This document shows, one piece after another, positions 47,428 through 56,151 of a stretch of DNA of 64,000 nucleotides (its first letter is position 1; the number at the start of each line of letters is the position of its first letter). The notes under the pieces were generated by a model that was given only the letters and a program-made list of their open reading frames with translations, did no database searches and had not been told where the DNA came from. The position numbers and the translations under genes are program-made. This stretch comes from Parapontixanthobacter aurantiacus. GTDB lineage: Bacteria > Pseudomonadota > Alphaproteobacteria > Sphingomonadales > Sphingomonadaceae. The stretch lies in contig NZ_WTYW01000002.1 in the NCBI RefSeq assembly GCF_009827635.1, positions 248,001-312,000 of the forward strand. The letters are read 5' to 3'.

Positions 47428-50364
47428 TTAGAAACTGAACCCCAAAGCAACACCATATCTACGAGGATCCAAAGTGTAGATATTGGTAAAATTCCCCGAG
47501 GATGCGTCGGTCAAGTACAATCCTGTCACCGAGCTGCTGTCGAAAATGTTCTGAACAAATCCGCGCACGAACCAACGCTCATCCGCACTGTTCAACTGCA
47601 CGATCGCGTTGGCTTGCACGAATGGCTCGATCCGGTTGACCCTGCCGTTAAAGATATTGCCGTATTGCTCACCAGTCAGCGCTACGTCCACGCGAGGAAC
47701 CAGAGTCATGCCATTGTCGAAAGTGGCGGTGTACTGCACACCCATCGAAACCTTCATTTCGGGGGCCTGCGGCAACTTGTTCCCTTTAATGTTGACCTCT
47801 ACGCCAGGGCTTAATACCGCAAGGCCGCTGCCCGCCGGAACGGCTCCGGCCAAGACATCGCAAATGCTGAATGCGCCGCTTGACGCAAGATTGCCGTCAT
47901 TAGGAAATTCTTCGGGACCACGAAGACCCAGAGCTGCGTTCACTCCGGCCACGAATGCGTCGGCCGCGCCGGGGGCTGGCCCGGTTACGGCACAATTAGC
48001 ACCGTTGCTAATATCCTTGATGATGACGGCATCAGGATCGCCGCCACCCGGGTCGCGCGGATTGGAGAAGAACTGGTCGCCGGCAACTTCCGCGTTGAGA
48101 TAACTGAACGTCAAGTTGACAAGCCAATCGGGATCGGGCCGGATAACGGACTCTAGTTCCACACCCCAGATATCGGCATCGATAGTATCATTAACTGAGG
48201 TACGGGCGACGATGCGGCTAAGCTGCAACCCGCTATACTTATAGTAGAATGCAGTAGCGTTTAATTGCAGTGCGCCATTCGCAAAGGTATTTTTCGATCC
48301 GATTTCAAATGCGTCGATGGTTTCTGATCCGAAGCTTTCAGCCACATCGAAAACGGGCGAAAGGGGCGGGTTGATACCCCCGGATTTATAGCCCCTGGCA
48401 TAAGATGCGTAAATCGAATTGTCAGGCGTAACTTCGTAGTCGAGCACCGCACGCCCGGTTATTTCATCGAAACCTACTTCTCTAAATTGCGTTAGCTGCT
48501 CACCTGGCGTACCAGGATCGGCATCAAAAAGACCAGAGGGACCGGTTAAGGGAGTGATCGGGCTGTCGAACGGCTCCCCGTCATTCGCGTAAGGATTGAG
48601 GAAGCTAATCAAGGTCGTGCGCGCAGTCACGTCTTTCTTGTCGTCGTTATACCGCAAACCTCCGGTGAAGGTCAGACGCTCGGTCAGGTCGACGTAGATC
48701 TCCCCGAACACACCGAAGCTCTCAAGATTAGCCTCGAGAGAATTGTTGCGGTACATGGATGTTGCGAAGTAGGATGGCGGTGCACCGCCTGCCAAAGTAC
48801 CAAACGATCCCAGAATGGCACTGGCGTAGTCAAGCGCGAATGAGTTTACATAGTAACTGTTGTCGGTAGTCTTGGACTTTGCATAGATCCCTCCGAGCAG
48901 GAAATTGAATGCTCCGTCGAAATCACTGGAAAGGAGGATTTCGCCGCTCCAGGATTCGCGTTGCTCTGAAGACCTGTCGAAGGATAGCGGCGTTTCGCCG
49001 CACAATACATTACCTTCGAACGCGCCCCTGTTCCCATCATCGTTATCGGAGGTGCACAATACGCCCCCTGGGCCATTGGGGATGAGAGCCTCCACAATCG
49101 GGGTAAAATACGCCGACGAACCTGGCACGAACGCCGGTGCAGGTGCGGGGAGGCCGGTAGGCAAACCGTTGGCCGCGAAGCCGGACAACACGTTCAAGGC
49201 CGTAGCAAAGCCGGTACGATCCTGAATGCCCAGAAAGTAGTCCTGCCGGGAATCGACTTCGGTGTCCTGATAAAGACCGGTTGCAGTCAGTGTCATAGCT
49301 CCGATGCGCTGCTCGAGACGGGCCTGTAGCTGCACTTCATCGGCAAAATAGAATGGAGTATACGCCGTGTTTACCGTGCGCACATCGTCGGGCTTATCGA
49401 ATCCTGCAAATGCATCGGGGCCGTACAGGCTTCCCAATCCCAGTACTGAGGGAATTCCCTGAATAGCGAAGAACTCTTGCGAACTGAGCGTTGCGCCGAC
49501 TGTGGAATTGGCATTGGTGATGTCAAAGTCGCGGCGATTGTTCAGACAACCCAGCACGCCGAGCGGGTCACGCTGGCAGGCCTGCTTTTGATTACGTAAA
49601 CGGGTGTCATCTTCCCTGAAATAATATGCCATGAAGTCGAGAGTGGTATCGGCACCGGGTTCAAAACGAAGAGAACCACGAACAGCGTACATGTCTCGGT
49701 CGTCGACATCCGAATTGTCGAAAAGGTTTGTGGTGTAACCGTCGCGATTCAGAAAGAATCCGGCTACCCGAACGCCGATAGAATCGCCGATCGGGACATT
49801 GACCATCCCTTCGGCCTTGATGCTGTTGTAATTCCCATACTCGAACTCTCCGGCCGCGCCGAAAGAACCGAGGTCAGGCTTGGCTGTCACAAGGTTGACA
49901 ACACCCGAGGTAGCGTTGCGGCCGAAGAGGGTGCCCTGCGGCCCCCGTAGGACCTCAATTCTCTCAAGGTCAAAATATTCTGTTTCGAACAGCCGGGTAC
50001 CAAAAAGAGGGGAACCATTGATATGGATAGCCGTCGCTGCGTCACACGTCACACCAACACAAAGATCGCCGATACCACGGATGGTGAAGGACGACCCGGT
50101 GAAGTTGCCCTTCGAAAATGAGACGTTCGGGAGCGTCAATTGAAGGTCAGCAGCGTTTTCGATCTGCTGGCTTTCGAGAGCCGTAGCATCGAAGGCACTG
50201 ACCGCGATCGGCACCTCTTGCAGACTCTGAGATTGGCGTTGGGCCGTCACGATGATTACGGATCCTTGGGGTTCCGCCTCATCAGTTGTGGAATCCTGCG
50301 CTAAAGCCATCTGCGGCCAAGCCAAGATGGCCGAAGTGGCGAGCACCATCGCTCTCAGTGTCAT
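47428..50364 (-). CDS. TonB-dependent outer-membrane receptor
   Basis: Outer-membrane receptor of 978 residues. A signal peptide (MTLRAMVLATSAILAWPQMALAQ) is followed by a plug with VIIVTAQRQSQSLQEVPIAVSAF, FTIRGIGD and RIEVLRGPQGTLFGRNATSGVVNLVT, and a beta-barrel ending RRYGVALGFSF with terminal Phe, the outer-membrane signature. This large type is abundant in sphingomonads and is often tied to uptake of aromatic, steroid or oligosaccharide substrates. It lies downstream of the catabolic operon on the same strand, behind its own promoter and a terminator-like hairpin. Substrate is unknown; uptake for the adjacent pathway is inference. Confidence 0.94.
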   Translation of the reverse strand: MTLRAMVLATSAILAWPQMALAQDSTTDEAEPQGSVIIVTAQRQSQSLQEVPIAVSAFDATALESQQIENAADLQLTLPNVSFSKGNFTGSSFTIRGIGDLCVGVTCDAATAIHINGSPLFGTRLFETEYFDLERIEVLRGPQGTLFGRNATSGVVNLVTAKPDLGSFGAAGEFEYGNYNSIKAEGMVNVPIGDSIGVRVAGFFLNRDGYTTNLFDNSDVDDRDMYAVRGSLRFEPGADTTLDFMAYYFREDDTRLRNQKQACQRDPLGVLGCLNNRRDFDITNANSTVGATLSSQEFFAIQGIPSVLGLGSLYGPDAFAGFDKPDDVRTVNTAYTPFYFADEVQLQARLEQRIGAMTLTATGLYQDTEVDSRQDYFLGIQDRTGFATALNVLSGFAANGLPTGLPAPAPAFVPGSSAYFTPIVEALIPNGPGGVLCTSDNDDGNRGAFEGNVLCGETPLSFDRSSEQRESWSGEILLSSDFDGAFNFLLGGIYAKSKTTDNSYYVNSFALDYASAILGSFGTLAGGAPPSYFATSMYRNNSLEANLESFGVFGEIYVDLTERLTFTGGLRYNDDKKDVTARTTLISFLNPYANDGEPFDSPITPLTGPSGLFDADPGTPGEQLTQFREVGFDEITGRAVLDYEVTPDNSIYASYARGYKSGGINPPLSPVFDVAESFGSETIDAFEIGSKNTFANGALQLNATAFYYKYSGLQLSRIVARTSVNDTIDADIWGVELESVIRPDPDWLVNLTFSYLNAEVAGDQFFSNPRDPGGGDPDAVIIKDISNGANCAVTGPAPGAADAFVAGVNAALGLRGPEEFPNDGNLASSGAFSICDVLAGAVPAGSGLAVLSPGVEVNIKGNKLPQAPEMKVSMGVQYTATFDNGMTLVPRVDVALTGEQYGNIFNGRVNRIEPFVQANAIVQLNSADERWFVRGFVQNIFDSSSVTGLYLTDASSGNFTNIYTLDPRRYGVALGFSF

Positions 50365-50393
50365 ATAGCATCCCTTCCCATCTCTTCAGTGCA

Positions 50394-50422
50394 ACGATAA
50401 TTGGCTCCGCCGCTTACTGCAA
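50394..50422 (-). promoter_or_regulatory. Candidate promoter for TonB receptor gene
   Basis: On the minus strand TTGCAG (50422-50417) and TATCGT (50399-50394) are spaced by 17 bases, about 30 bases before the ATG at 50364. Confidence 0.45.
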
Positions 50423-50448
50423 AATGGGGCGACCTCGAGGGTCGCCCC
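50421..50448 (-). terminator. Terminator-like hairpin after hydrolase gene
   Basis: GGGGCGACC at 50426-50434 pairs perfectly with GGTCGCCCC at 50440-50448; read on the minus strand it is followed by ATTTTG. It could end transcripts arriving from the catabolic operon before the TonB receptor gene. Confidence 0.6.
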
Positions 50449-50783
50449 TTAGTCTAAGGAGAGGAGAGGGAGAGAATTAGCCCAATCCCCGTCCATGGGC
50501 ATATAAATCCGCGTGATATTAGTAAAGCGCCTTATCTTTTGACCCCATGGGCCACGATCCAGACCGCACGCGGAGTGAACGTTTGCTAAAGATCAGCAAT
50601 GGTTGGCGCGCTAAGCGAGTTGCTCCCGATAAAGCTTTTGCCCCAGCTGGCATCGAGACCAACGAAGCGTTCGCCGTGCCGACGGCGACAATAGTTCGGA
50701 TATAGTACAAGATGAATATGGACGCCCTTTGCCCCCATCTCGCTGGCCTCTGACCAGGAACCAGCCTCTTAGTATGGGGGATC
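50449..50783. other. 335-base intergenic region after the catabolic operon
   Basis: No gene supported. A 52-codon plus-strand frame (50551-50709) and a minus-strand frame (50519-50983) overlapping the hydrolase gene look like chance frames. A purine-rich tract (AAGGAGAGGAGAGGGAGAGAA) starts near 50456. Confidence 0.5.
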
Positions 50784-51755
50784 TCAGAGGCTCCAAAAGG
50801 CCAGTACCGCCCGTAGCGCAGCGACGAACGCGAGCGGCTGATCCAGCATGAGATGATGGCGTGCATCGGGCACTGCAACAATTGGTATCTTTCCCCCTCC
50901 CAGTTCCCGGATATAGCGGGCGGAATCGCGATCAAAGAGCTGACTTTTCTCGCCGTACACAATCGCTTTGCGCCCGGGCGCATCGACCAGCCTCTGGCCT
51001 ACTGTCAGCCATTCGTCGGGCTTGTTGCTGCGCCGGAACACTTCGGGAGAAAACTTCCATGTCCACTCCTCGCCATCGCGGCGGAGAGAGTGATAGGCCA
51101 TGTAATCCATCAGGAACGGCTCACCAACTGCCTGCGGCGGCGACAGGATATACCTCTCGCGCGCCGCTTCGTAGGTGGGGTAGCGTCGCACCGGTTTGTC
51201 AGGATTACCCGACCCGGGGCTCGATCTGCCCATGGTCCAGTATTTCTCCAGCTTTTCGGGCCGCATCACCATGAGATCGCAGACAATAACGCCGGCGAAG
51301 GCATCCGGCGATTGGGAAACGGCGGTCAGCGCTGCACCCGAGCCGAAACTATGGGCGATGATCGTCGGTCTGCTTCCATCTGCAAACAAATCGAGCGCTT
51401 CGCTGATCTCGACAAATTCCTTTCCCCGCGCAGCTATATCGGCCACGCCGCGCATCTCGCTATCGCCCATACCGGCCAGATCGAACGCCACCACGTCGTA
51501 GTCTTCGGCAAGGTACGGTGCGATGAAGGCAAAGCAGCGGGCATGGGCGAGAAAACCGTGAGTCATGAGCAATTTGGGCCGGTCACGCCTGCCCCAGCGA
51601 AGATAATGCACCCGCGCGCCACCAACCTCTACGAAGCCTTCCTCACGGGGCACGCTCAGCGCCCAGGCGAACCATTCGGGTATATCCGCCCCGTCGCCGG
51701 CCCATACGGGATCAATATCTGTTGACCCGTCGTGGATTGGTTTCATTTCATTCAT
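50784..51755 (-). CDS. Alpha/beta hydrolase
   Basis: Hydrolase of 323 residues, probably an esterase or lactonase. The nucleophile elbow is AHSFGSG, the oxyanion region is LLMTHGFLAHARCFAFIAPYL, and the acid and His are expected around VYGEKSQLFDRDS and PDARHHLMLDQP. The ATG at 51755 (MNEMKPIHDG) overlaps the stop of the upstream monooxygenase by four bases (ATGA); this decides the start, because the longer frame is antisense-like. Placed after a Baeyer-Villiger enzyme, it most likely opens the resulting ester or lactone. It is the last gene of the operon. Confidence 0.88.
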   Translation of the reverse strand: MNEMKPIHDGSTDIDPVWAGDGADIPEWFAWALSVPREEGFVEVGGARVHYLRWGRRDRPKLLMTHGFLAHARCFAFIAPYLAEDYDVVAFDLAGMGDSEMRGVADIAARGKEFVEISEALDLFADGSRPTIIAHSFGSGAALTAVSQSPDAFAGVIVCDLMVMRPEKLEKYWTMGRSSPGSGNPDKPVRRYPTYEAARERYILSPPQAVGEPFLMDYMAYHSLRRDGEEWTWKFSPEVFRRSNKPDEWLTVGQRLVDAPGRKAIVYGEKSQLFDRDSARYIRELGGGKIPIVAVPDARHHLMLDQPLAFVAALRAVLAFWSL

Positions 51756-53389
51756 TTCGGCGCAGTCTCCATACCGGATAGTGTATTCCTGATAAAACCA
51801 CGATAATCGTGCCGTGCGACATCGTGGCATAGATCGGCGTAACCAGATACGCTGGGGAAATTGATCAGTTGTCGGGGTTTGCCGGGAATATTGGCGCCCA
51901 TGTACCACGATTCAGCCTTGGGGAAGAGCGTCATCGACCCTACTTGGGCGACCATATCGGTCCAGCTTCGCTCGGCCAGCGCATCGGCTTCGAAAAGGCC
52001 GATCCTGTTATCGCGCAGCCAGATCAGGAAATCGCAGATCCAGTCACCCTGGATTTCGGCGCTTGTCGGACCGTTGGAAAAGCCTGAAGGGCTGAGCGGG
52101 CCGTAGGCGAACAGCATGTTCGGAAATTGGGCGACGGCCATGCCCAGATAGGCTTTGATCTCACTCTTCCATGCTTCTGCCAGCGCCAGCCTTCCGCGGC
52201 CGGTGATGTTCATGTCGATGAGCCCGCCACGACCGGCATCGAAGCCGGTCGCGAAGACAATGAGATCGCACGGGATCATGCCAGTGGCTGTTTCTATCCC
52301 GGCCTCGGTGACGCGAGTGATCGCGGTGTCGTTCAGATCGACCAGCGTCACATTGTCTTGTGCGAAGATCTCGTAATAATTCTGTTCGAGCGATGGTCGC
52401 TTGGTCCCGAAGGGATGTGGCGGCTCATCGGGAGCGAGCTTCTCGGCAATGGTCGGGTCGCAGATCCGCTCGCGCACCTTGTCACGCCAGAACTCGTAGG
52501 CGTGGCGATTGGCGTCCTCGTTCGTCAGTATGTCAGCGAAATTATGATACCAGAAGCGCAACCCTCCTCGCTGCCACAAATCCTCGAAATGCGTAGTCCG
52601 CTCTTCCTCGGTCACAGCCAGGGCCGAAATGTCCAGCGATTGGCATTCGAAACCGCCACTTGTCGTAAGCCTTTTCTGGAAGACAGCGGGATATTCGGAT
52701 TTTTCGCGAAGCTGACGATCAGCGTCCAGTTTTTCCTGCCGCATGGGAAGGGCGAGAATCGGGGTTCGCTGAAAAAGCGTCAGCTGCTCCGCGCAGCTTG
52801 CCGCCTCCTGCGCCACCTGTACGCCGCTGGCACCCGTGCCGATCAGGGCGATCCGGCGGCCGGAAAGGTCGATGCCTTCCTGCGGCCAGCGGGCGGTATG
52901 GCACCATTCGCCTTCGAAATCGCTAAGGCCCGGGATATCGGGAATGTAGGGTTTCGAGGCGAACCCCAGGGCCGGCAAGAGGAAACGCGCGCTTACTTTT
53001 CCGCCATCGTCGAGCTTCAATCGCCAGCAGGCGGTGTCTTCATCGAACGGCGCGCTTTCGACCCGTGTTTTCATTCGCATTGCCGGCCAGAGGTCGAGCG
53101 TATCGCAGACGTGGAGGAAATAGGCGCGCAGTTCTTCCCAGCCTGGAAATCGTTCGCTCCACGTCCAGCTTTTCCATACTTCCGCAATGGAAAATTCGTA
53201 AAGTGGAACCTGGGAATCGACCCGTGCTCCCGGATAGCGGTTCCAGTACCAGATTCCGCCCGGCTGCTCCGCTGCGTCTACCAGCAGAACATCGAACCCC
53301 GCCTGACGCAGCTTGTAAAGCAGGTATATTCCGCTGAACCCGGCCCCGACGATTACGACATCATAGTCAGGAGGGGGCGAATGGCTCAC
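51752..53389 (-). CDS. Baeyer-Villiger flavin monooxygenase
   Basis: FAD- and NADPH-dependent monooxygenase of 545 residues. The FAD motif GAGFSG is at residues 15-20, and the Baeyer-Villiger fingerprint FxGxxxHxxxWP is intact at 158-169 (FEGEWCHTARWP). A second Rossmann motif, GTGASG, follows near residue 182. It should insert oxygen next to a ketone, giving an ester or lactone. Cyclohexanone-, phenylacetone- or steroid-type ketones are all possible. It overlaps both neighbours by four bases, so translation of ligase, monooxygenase and hydrolase is coupled. Confidence 0.95.
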   Translation of the reverse strand: MSHSPPPDYDVVIVGAGFSGIYLLYKLRQAGFDVLLVDAAEQPGGIWYWNRYPGARVDSQVPLYEFSIAEVWKSWTWSERFPGWEELRAYFLHVCDTLDLWPAMRMKTRVESAPFDEDTACWRLKLDDGGKVSARFLLPALGFASKPYIPDIPGLSDFEGEWCHTARWPQEGIDLSGRRIALIGTGASGVQVAQEAASCAEQLTLFQRTPILALPMRQEKLDADRQLREKSEYPAVFQKRLTTSGGFECQSLDISALAVTEEERTTHFEDLWQRGGLRFWYHNFADILTNEDANRHAYEFWRDKVRERICDPTIAEKLAPDEPPHPFGTKRPSLEQNYYEIFAQDNVTLVDLNDTAITRVTEAGIETATGMIPCDLIVFATGFDAGRGGLIDMNITGRGRLALAEAWKSEIKAYLGMAVAQFPNMLFAYGPLSPSGFSNGPTSAEIQGDWICDFLIWLRDNRIGLFEADALAERSWTDMVAQVGSMTLFPKAESWYMGANIPGKPRQLINFPSVSGYADLCHDVARHDYRGFIRNTLSGMETAPK

Positions 53390-54996
53390 GAGGCCCCGGC
53401 ACCCGCTTTCGCGATGTCTTTAGCCGTAGTATAATCCGCCTTGCCGTTTGACGCGCGCAAGGCGGTTTGCGTTGGGCAAATCGCCTTGGGCGTTTTGTAA
53501 CCTGCCAGTTGCTGGCGCACGTGATCCTTGATCGCTTGCGCGTCGAAGTCCGCATCCTGGGTCAAATGCACCACAGCGGTCACCGCTTCGCCCCATTTTT
53601 CGTCAGGCACCCCGACGACAAGCGCGTCGGCAATGGCGGGATGGGTTTTGAGCACTTCCTCCACCTCCTCGGGGTAAACCTTTTCACCTGCGGTGTTGAT
53701 GCAGACGCTGCCGCGGCCCAGCAAGGTCAGGCTTCCATCGGATTCCACCCGGCACCAGTCGCCCGGGATGGAGTAACGCACGCCATCGATCGTCCTGAAA
53801 GTCTTGGCCGACTTTTCCGGGTCCTTGTAGTATCCTGTGGGGATTGCGCCCTTGCGGGCAATAAAGCCGGGCACGCCGCTCCCCGCCTCGACCTTCCGGT
53901 CGTTCTCGTCGAATACGTCGCAAAATTCCCCGATCCCGAATTTCGCGGTGTTGGTGCCGCCCTGTGCGGTCGTCACCGACAAGCCGTAGCCCAGCCCTTC
54001 CGAAGCGCCAAAACTGTCCATGAGGATGACCTGGGGGATATGTTTGCACAGGCCCGCCTTTACCTGTTTACTCCACATGACGCCGGACGAGATGATCGAA
54101 ATCAGGCTGCTCGTGTCCCAGCGCTTCGGGTGGGCGTCCAGCGCCTGCAGCATGGGTTTGGCAAAAGCGTCACCGACAATGGCGATGCTCTGCACCTTGT
54201 GCTGGTCCACCGCATCCCACAATTCTTCCGCGTCGAAGGATGGATCGGACAGCGTGACGATGGCCCCGCCCGACATGAGCGTGCCAATAGCAGTAATGAA
54301 CCCGGTTCCATGCATCAGCGGGCACGCCGGCAAAGTGATGCGCGCAAGCTCGCCCTGCTTCACCAGGGCCACCATTTCCTCCATGGTCTGGGGAACCGGA
54401 CCCAGCAGCTTTTGCGCGTCGAGCTGAGCCTTGCGCATATCATCGTGTCGCCACATCACGCCCTTGGGCATGCCGGTGGTACCGCCTGTATATATGAACA
54501 GCAGGTCATCGGGAGAACGCTCGATATCGAGAGGCGCGCCGTTACCTTCTACAAGTTTTTCGTAAGGAAGCGCGAAGGAAGCGATCTGCGAAGCATCGCC
54601 GATTTCTACAAATGTATGAACCTTGGTCAACCGTTCCTTCAGTTCAAGAATGCAGTCGCGGAACTCGGAACTGTAAACAATTACCTCGCTATCGGAATCG
54701 TCGAAGATGTAGAAAACCTCCTCGGGACGGTAACGATAATTGATGTTCACGTGCGTGAGGCGGCCCTTGAAGCACGCGGCCATCAATTCCCCGTATTCGG
54801 AACGGTTGCGCATGTAGAAGGCTATCTTCGCCCCGTCGCCTGCACCTTGCGCGCGCAGATTGCGCGCCAAATTGTTCGAACGCTTCGACATTTCGGGCCA
54901 GCTAATGATCCGGTCGCCGTGAATCAGCGCCGGAGCATCTTCCGGGACCGCAGGTTCGATTGCATCAAGGATGTCGCCAAGGTTCCAGTCGATCAC
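53386..54996 (-). CDS. Acyl-CoA synthetase (AMP-forming)
   Basis: ANL-superfamily CoA ligase of 536 residues that activates a carboxylic acid through an acyl adenylate. The P-loop-like motif is IYTGGTTGMPKGVMWRH, then SFGASEGLGYG and the C-terminal hinge region GRGSVCINTAGEKVYPEEVEEVLKTHPAIADALVVG. KADYTTAKDIAKAG holds the catalytic-lysine region. The overall pattern resembles ligases of the FadD19/FadD3 group used for steroid-derived acids, but this is from memory and not decisive. It follows the acyl-CoA dehydrogenase gene after 63 bases. Confidence 0.92.
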   Translation of the reverse strand: MIDWNLGDILDAIEPAVPEDAPALIHGDRIISWPEMSKRSNNLARNLRAQGAGDGAKIAFYMRNRSEYGELMAACFKGRLTHVNINYRYRPEEVFYIFDDSDSEVIVYSSEFRDCILELKERLTKVHTFVEIGDASQIASFALPYEKLVEGNGAPLDIERSPDDLLFIYTGGTTGMPKGVMWRHDDMRKAQLDAQKLLGPVPQTMEEMVALVKQGELARITLPACPLMHGTGFITAIGTLMSGGAIVTLSDPSFDAEELWDAVDQHKVQSIAIVGDAFAKPMLQALDAHPKRWDTSSLISIISSGVMWSKQVKAGLCKHIPQVILMDSFGASEGLGYGLSVTTAQGGTNTAKFGIGEFCDVFDENDRKVEAGSGVPGFIARKGAIPTGYYKDPEKSAKTFRTIDGVRYSIPGDWCRVESDGSLTLLGRGSVCINTAGEKVYPEEVEEVLKTHPAIADALVVGVPDEKWGEAVTAVVHLTQDADFDAQAIKDHVRQQLAGYKTPKAICPTQTALRASNGKADYTTAKDIAKAGAGAS

Positions 54997-55059
54997 GTAT
55001 TAATTCCTCTCTCCTTGGTGGCCACGATTTTGTCGGTAGCGTGCGCCTAATTCATCGTC

Positions 55060-56151
55060 TCATGCGACCTGCGTCCACCCCTGCAAGGCCGCTGCTTCGG
55101 CCCGGACCGCTTCGGGACTTCCCAGAACCTGGCGGTCGAAACCGATTCGCTTGAACCAGAAATGCAGACCTAGGAGATCGGTAAAACCCATCCCCCCATG
55201 CACCTCGGTTGAGGTTCGGGCGACAAAACGGTGGACTTCGCCCGTATGTGATTTGGCATGGCATGCCACCAGCGAAGCCTCGTCGGGCGTCGCATCGAAC
55301 GCATGGGCGGCATACCAGACCAGCGAACGGCATGGTTCATGGCGGGCAGCCATTTCCGCGCACATATGCTTGACCGCCTGGAAGCTGCCGATCACTCGTC
55401 CGAACTGTTCGCGCTGCCCGGCATAGTCGACCGCTTTTTCGATCATAGCCTGGCCCGCACCGAGGCTATCGGCGGCCAGGAGCACCCGGCCGGCGTCCCG
55501 CAGGCGCCTGACTGTGGCCCCACCATCGTCCGCGAGAGCCTCGCCCGCTACGCCAGAAAACCGCAGCTCCCCTACGCTCCGGGTGCGGTCGATCGTTTTG
55601 AGAGCAACCTTCTCCAGACCCGCAGCATCGCCAGCTACGAAGTGCATACGACCGGCGGTATCGGCTACCAGAAACGCGTCGGCTTCCAGGAAGTCGAGCG
55701 CGAACAAAGCCGTTCCGTCGAGCTTTGCGCCGTCGAAGTCCACGCCTGCCCGGTCCCGGATCTCCACCGTTTCCGCGATCGCGACGGCGATTTGCGCCTC
55801 GCCCTTCGCTATCCTCGGCAGCCAGTGCGCCTTCAACTCCTCGCTACCGCCCTGTGCCAGCGCAAGGGGTGCCAGTACATGGGCACCGATAAAAGGCACC
55901 GGCGCGACGGCATAGCCGAGCTGCTCGGCCACAGCGGCGGCATCGAGCATTGTCATCCCGAGCCCGTCATGTTGCTCGGGAACCATCATTCCCCAAATGC
56001 CGATTTCGCCCAGCGCCGAACGCACGTTGTCGCTGAAGGGAACCGAGCCCTCCGCGCATTCGCGCACATGATCGAGCGGACAAGTATCAGCAAGAGTGCG
56101 GCTGATCGCGTCGCAGAGCATCTCTTGGTCTTGCGAAAGTCCGAAATCCAT
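55060..56151 (-). CDS. Acyl-CoA dehydrogenase, small/partner subunit
   Basis: Acyl-CoA dehydrogenase family protein of 363 residues. It has the N-terminal all-helical domain (MDFGLSQDQEMLCDAISRTLADTCPL), the beta domain and the C-terminal helices with REQFGRVIGSFQAVKHMCAEMAAR and TEVHGGMGFTDLLGLHFWFKR. At the positions where homologues carry a catalytic glutamate (WEH after GGIGFT, and the HER-type or YEG-type sites) no Glu is visible. The gene overlaps the larger partner by one base. In steroid and similar pathways such pairs form alpha2beta2 heterotetramers with one catalytic subunit; this is the likely non-catalytic partner. Confidence 0.9.
   Translation of the reverse strand: MDFGLSQDQEMLCDAISRTLADTCPLDHVRECAEGSVPFSDNVRSALGEIGIWGMMVPEQHDGLGMTMLDAAAVAEQLGYAVAPVPFIGAHVLAPLALAQGGSEELKAHWLPRIAKGEAQIAVAIAETVEIRDRAGVDFDGAKLDGTALFALDFLEADAFLVADTAGRMHFVAGDAAGLEKVALKTIDRTRSVGELRFSGVAGEALADDGGATVRRLRDAGRVLLAADSLGAGQAMIEKAVDYAGQREQFGRVIGSFQAVKHMCAEMAARHEPCRSLVWYAAHAFDATPDEASLVACHAKSHTGEVHRFVARTSTEVHGGMGFTDLLGLHFWFKRIGFDRQVLGSPEAVRAEAAALQGWTQVA

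Noticed and set aside
47052-47438. 128-codon ORF in the gap before the TonB gene
   Set aside because: Runs through the long hairpin and into the antisense of the TonB receptor; composition does not resemble a protein.
50551-50709. 52-codon ORF downstream of the hydrolase gene
   Set aside because: No convincing ribosome binding site or similarity; could be a remnant but unsupported.
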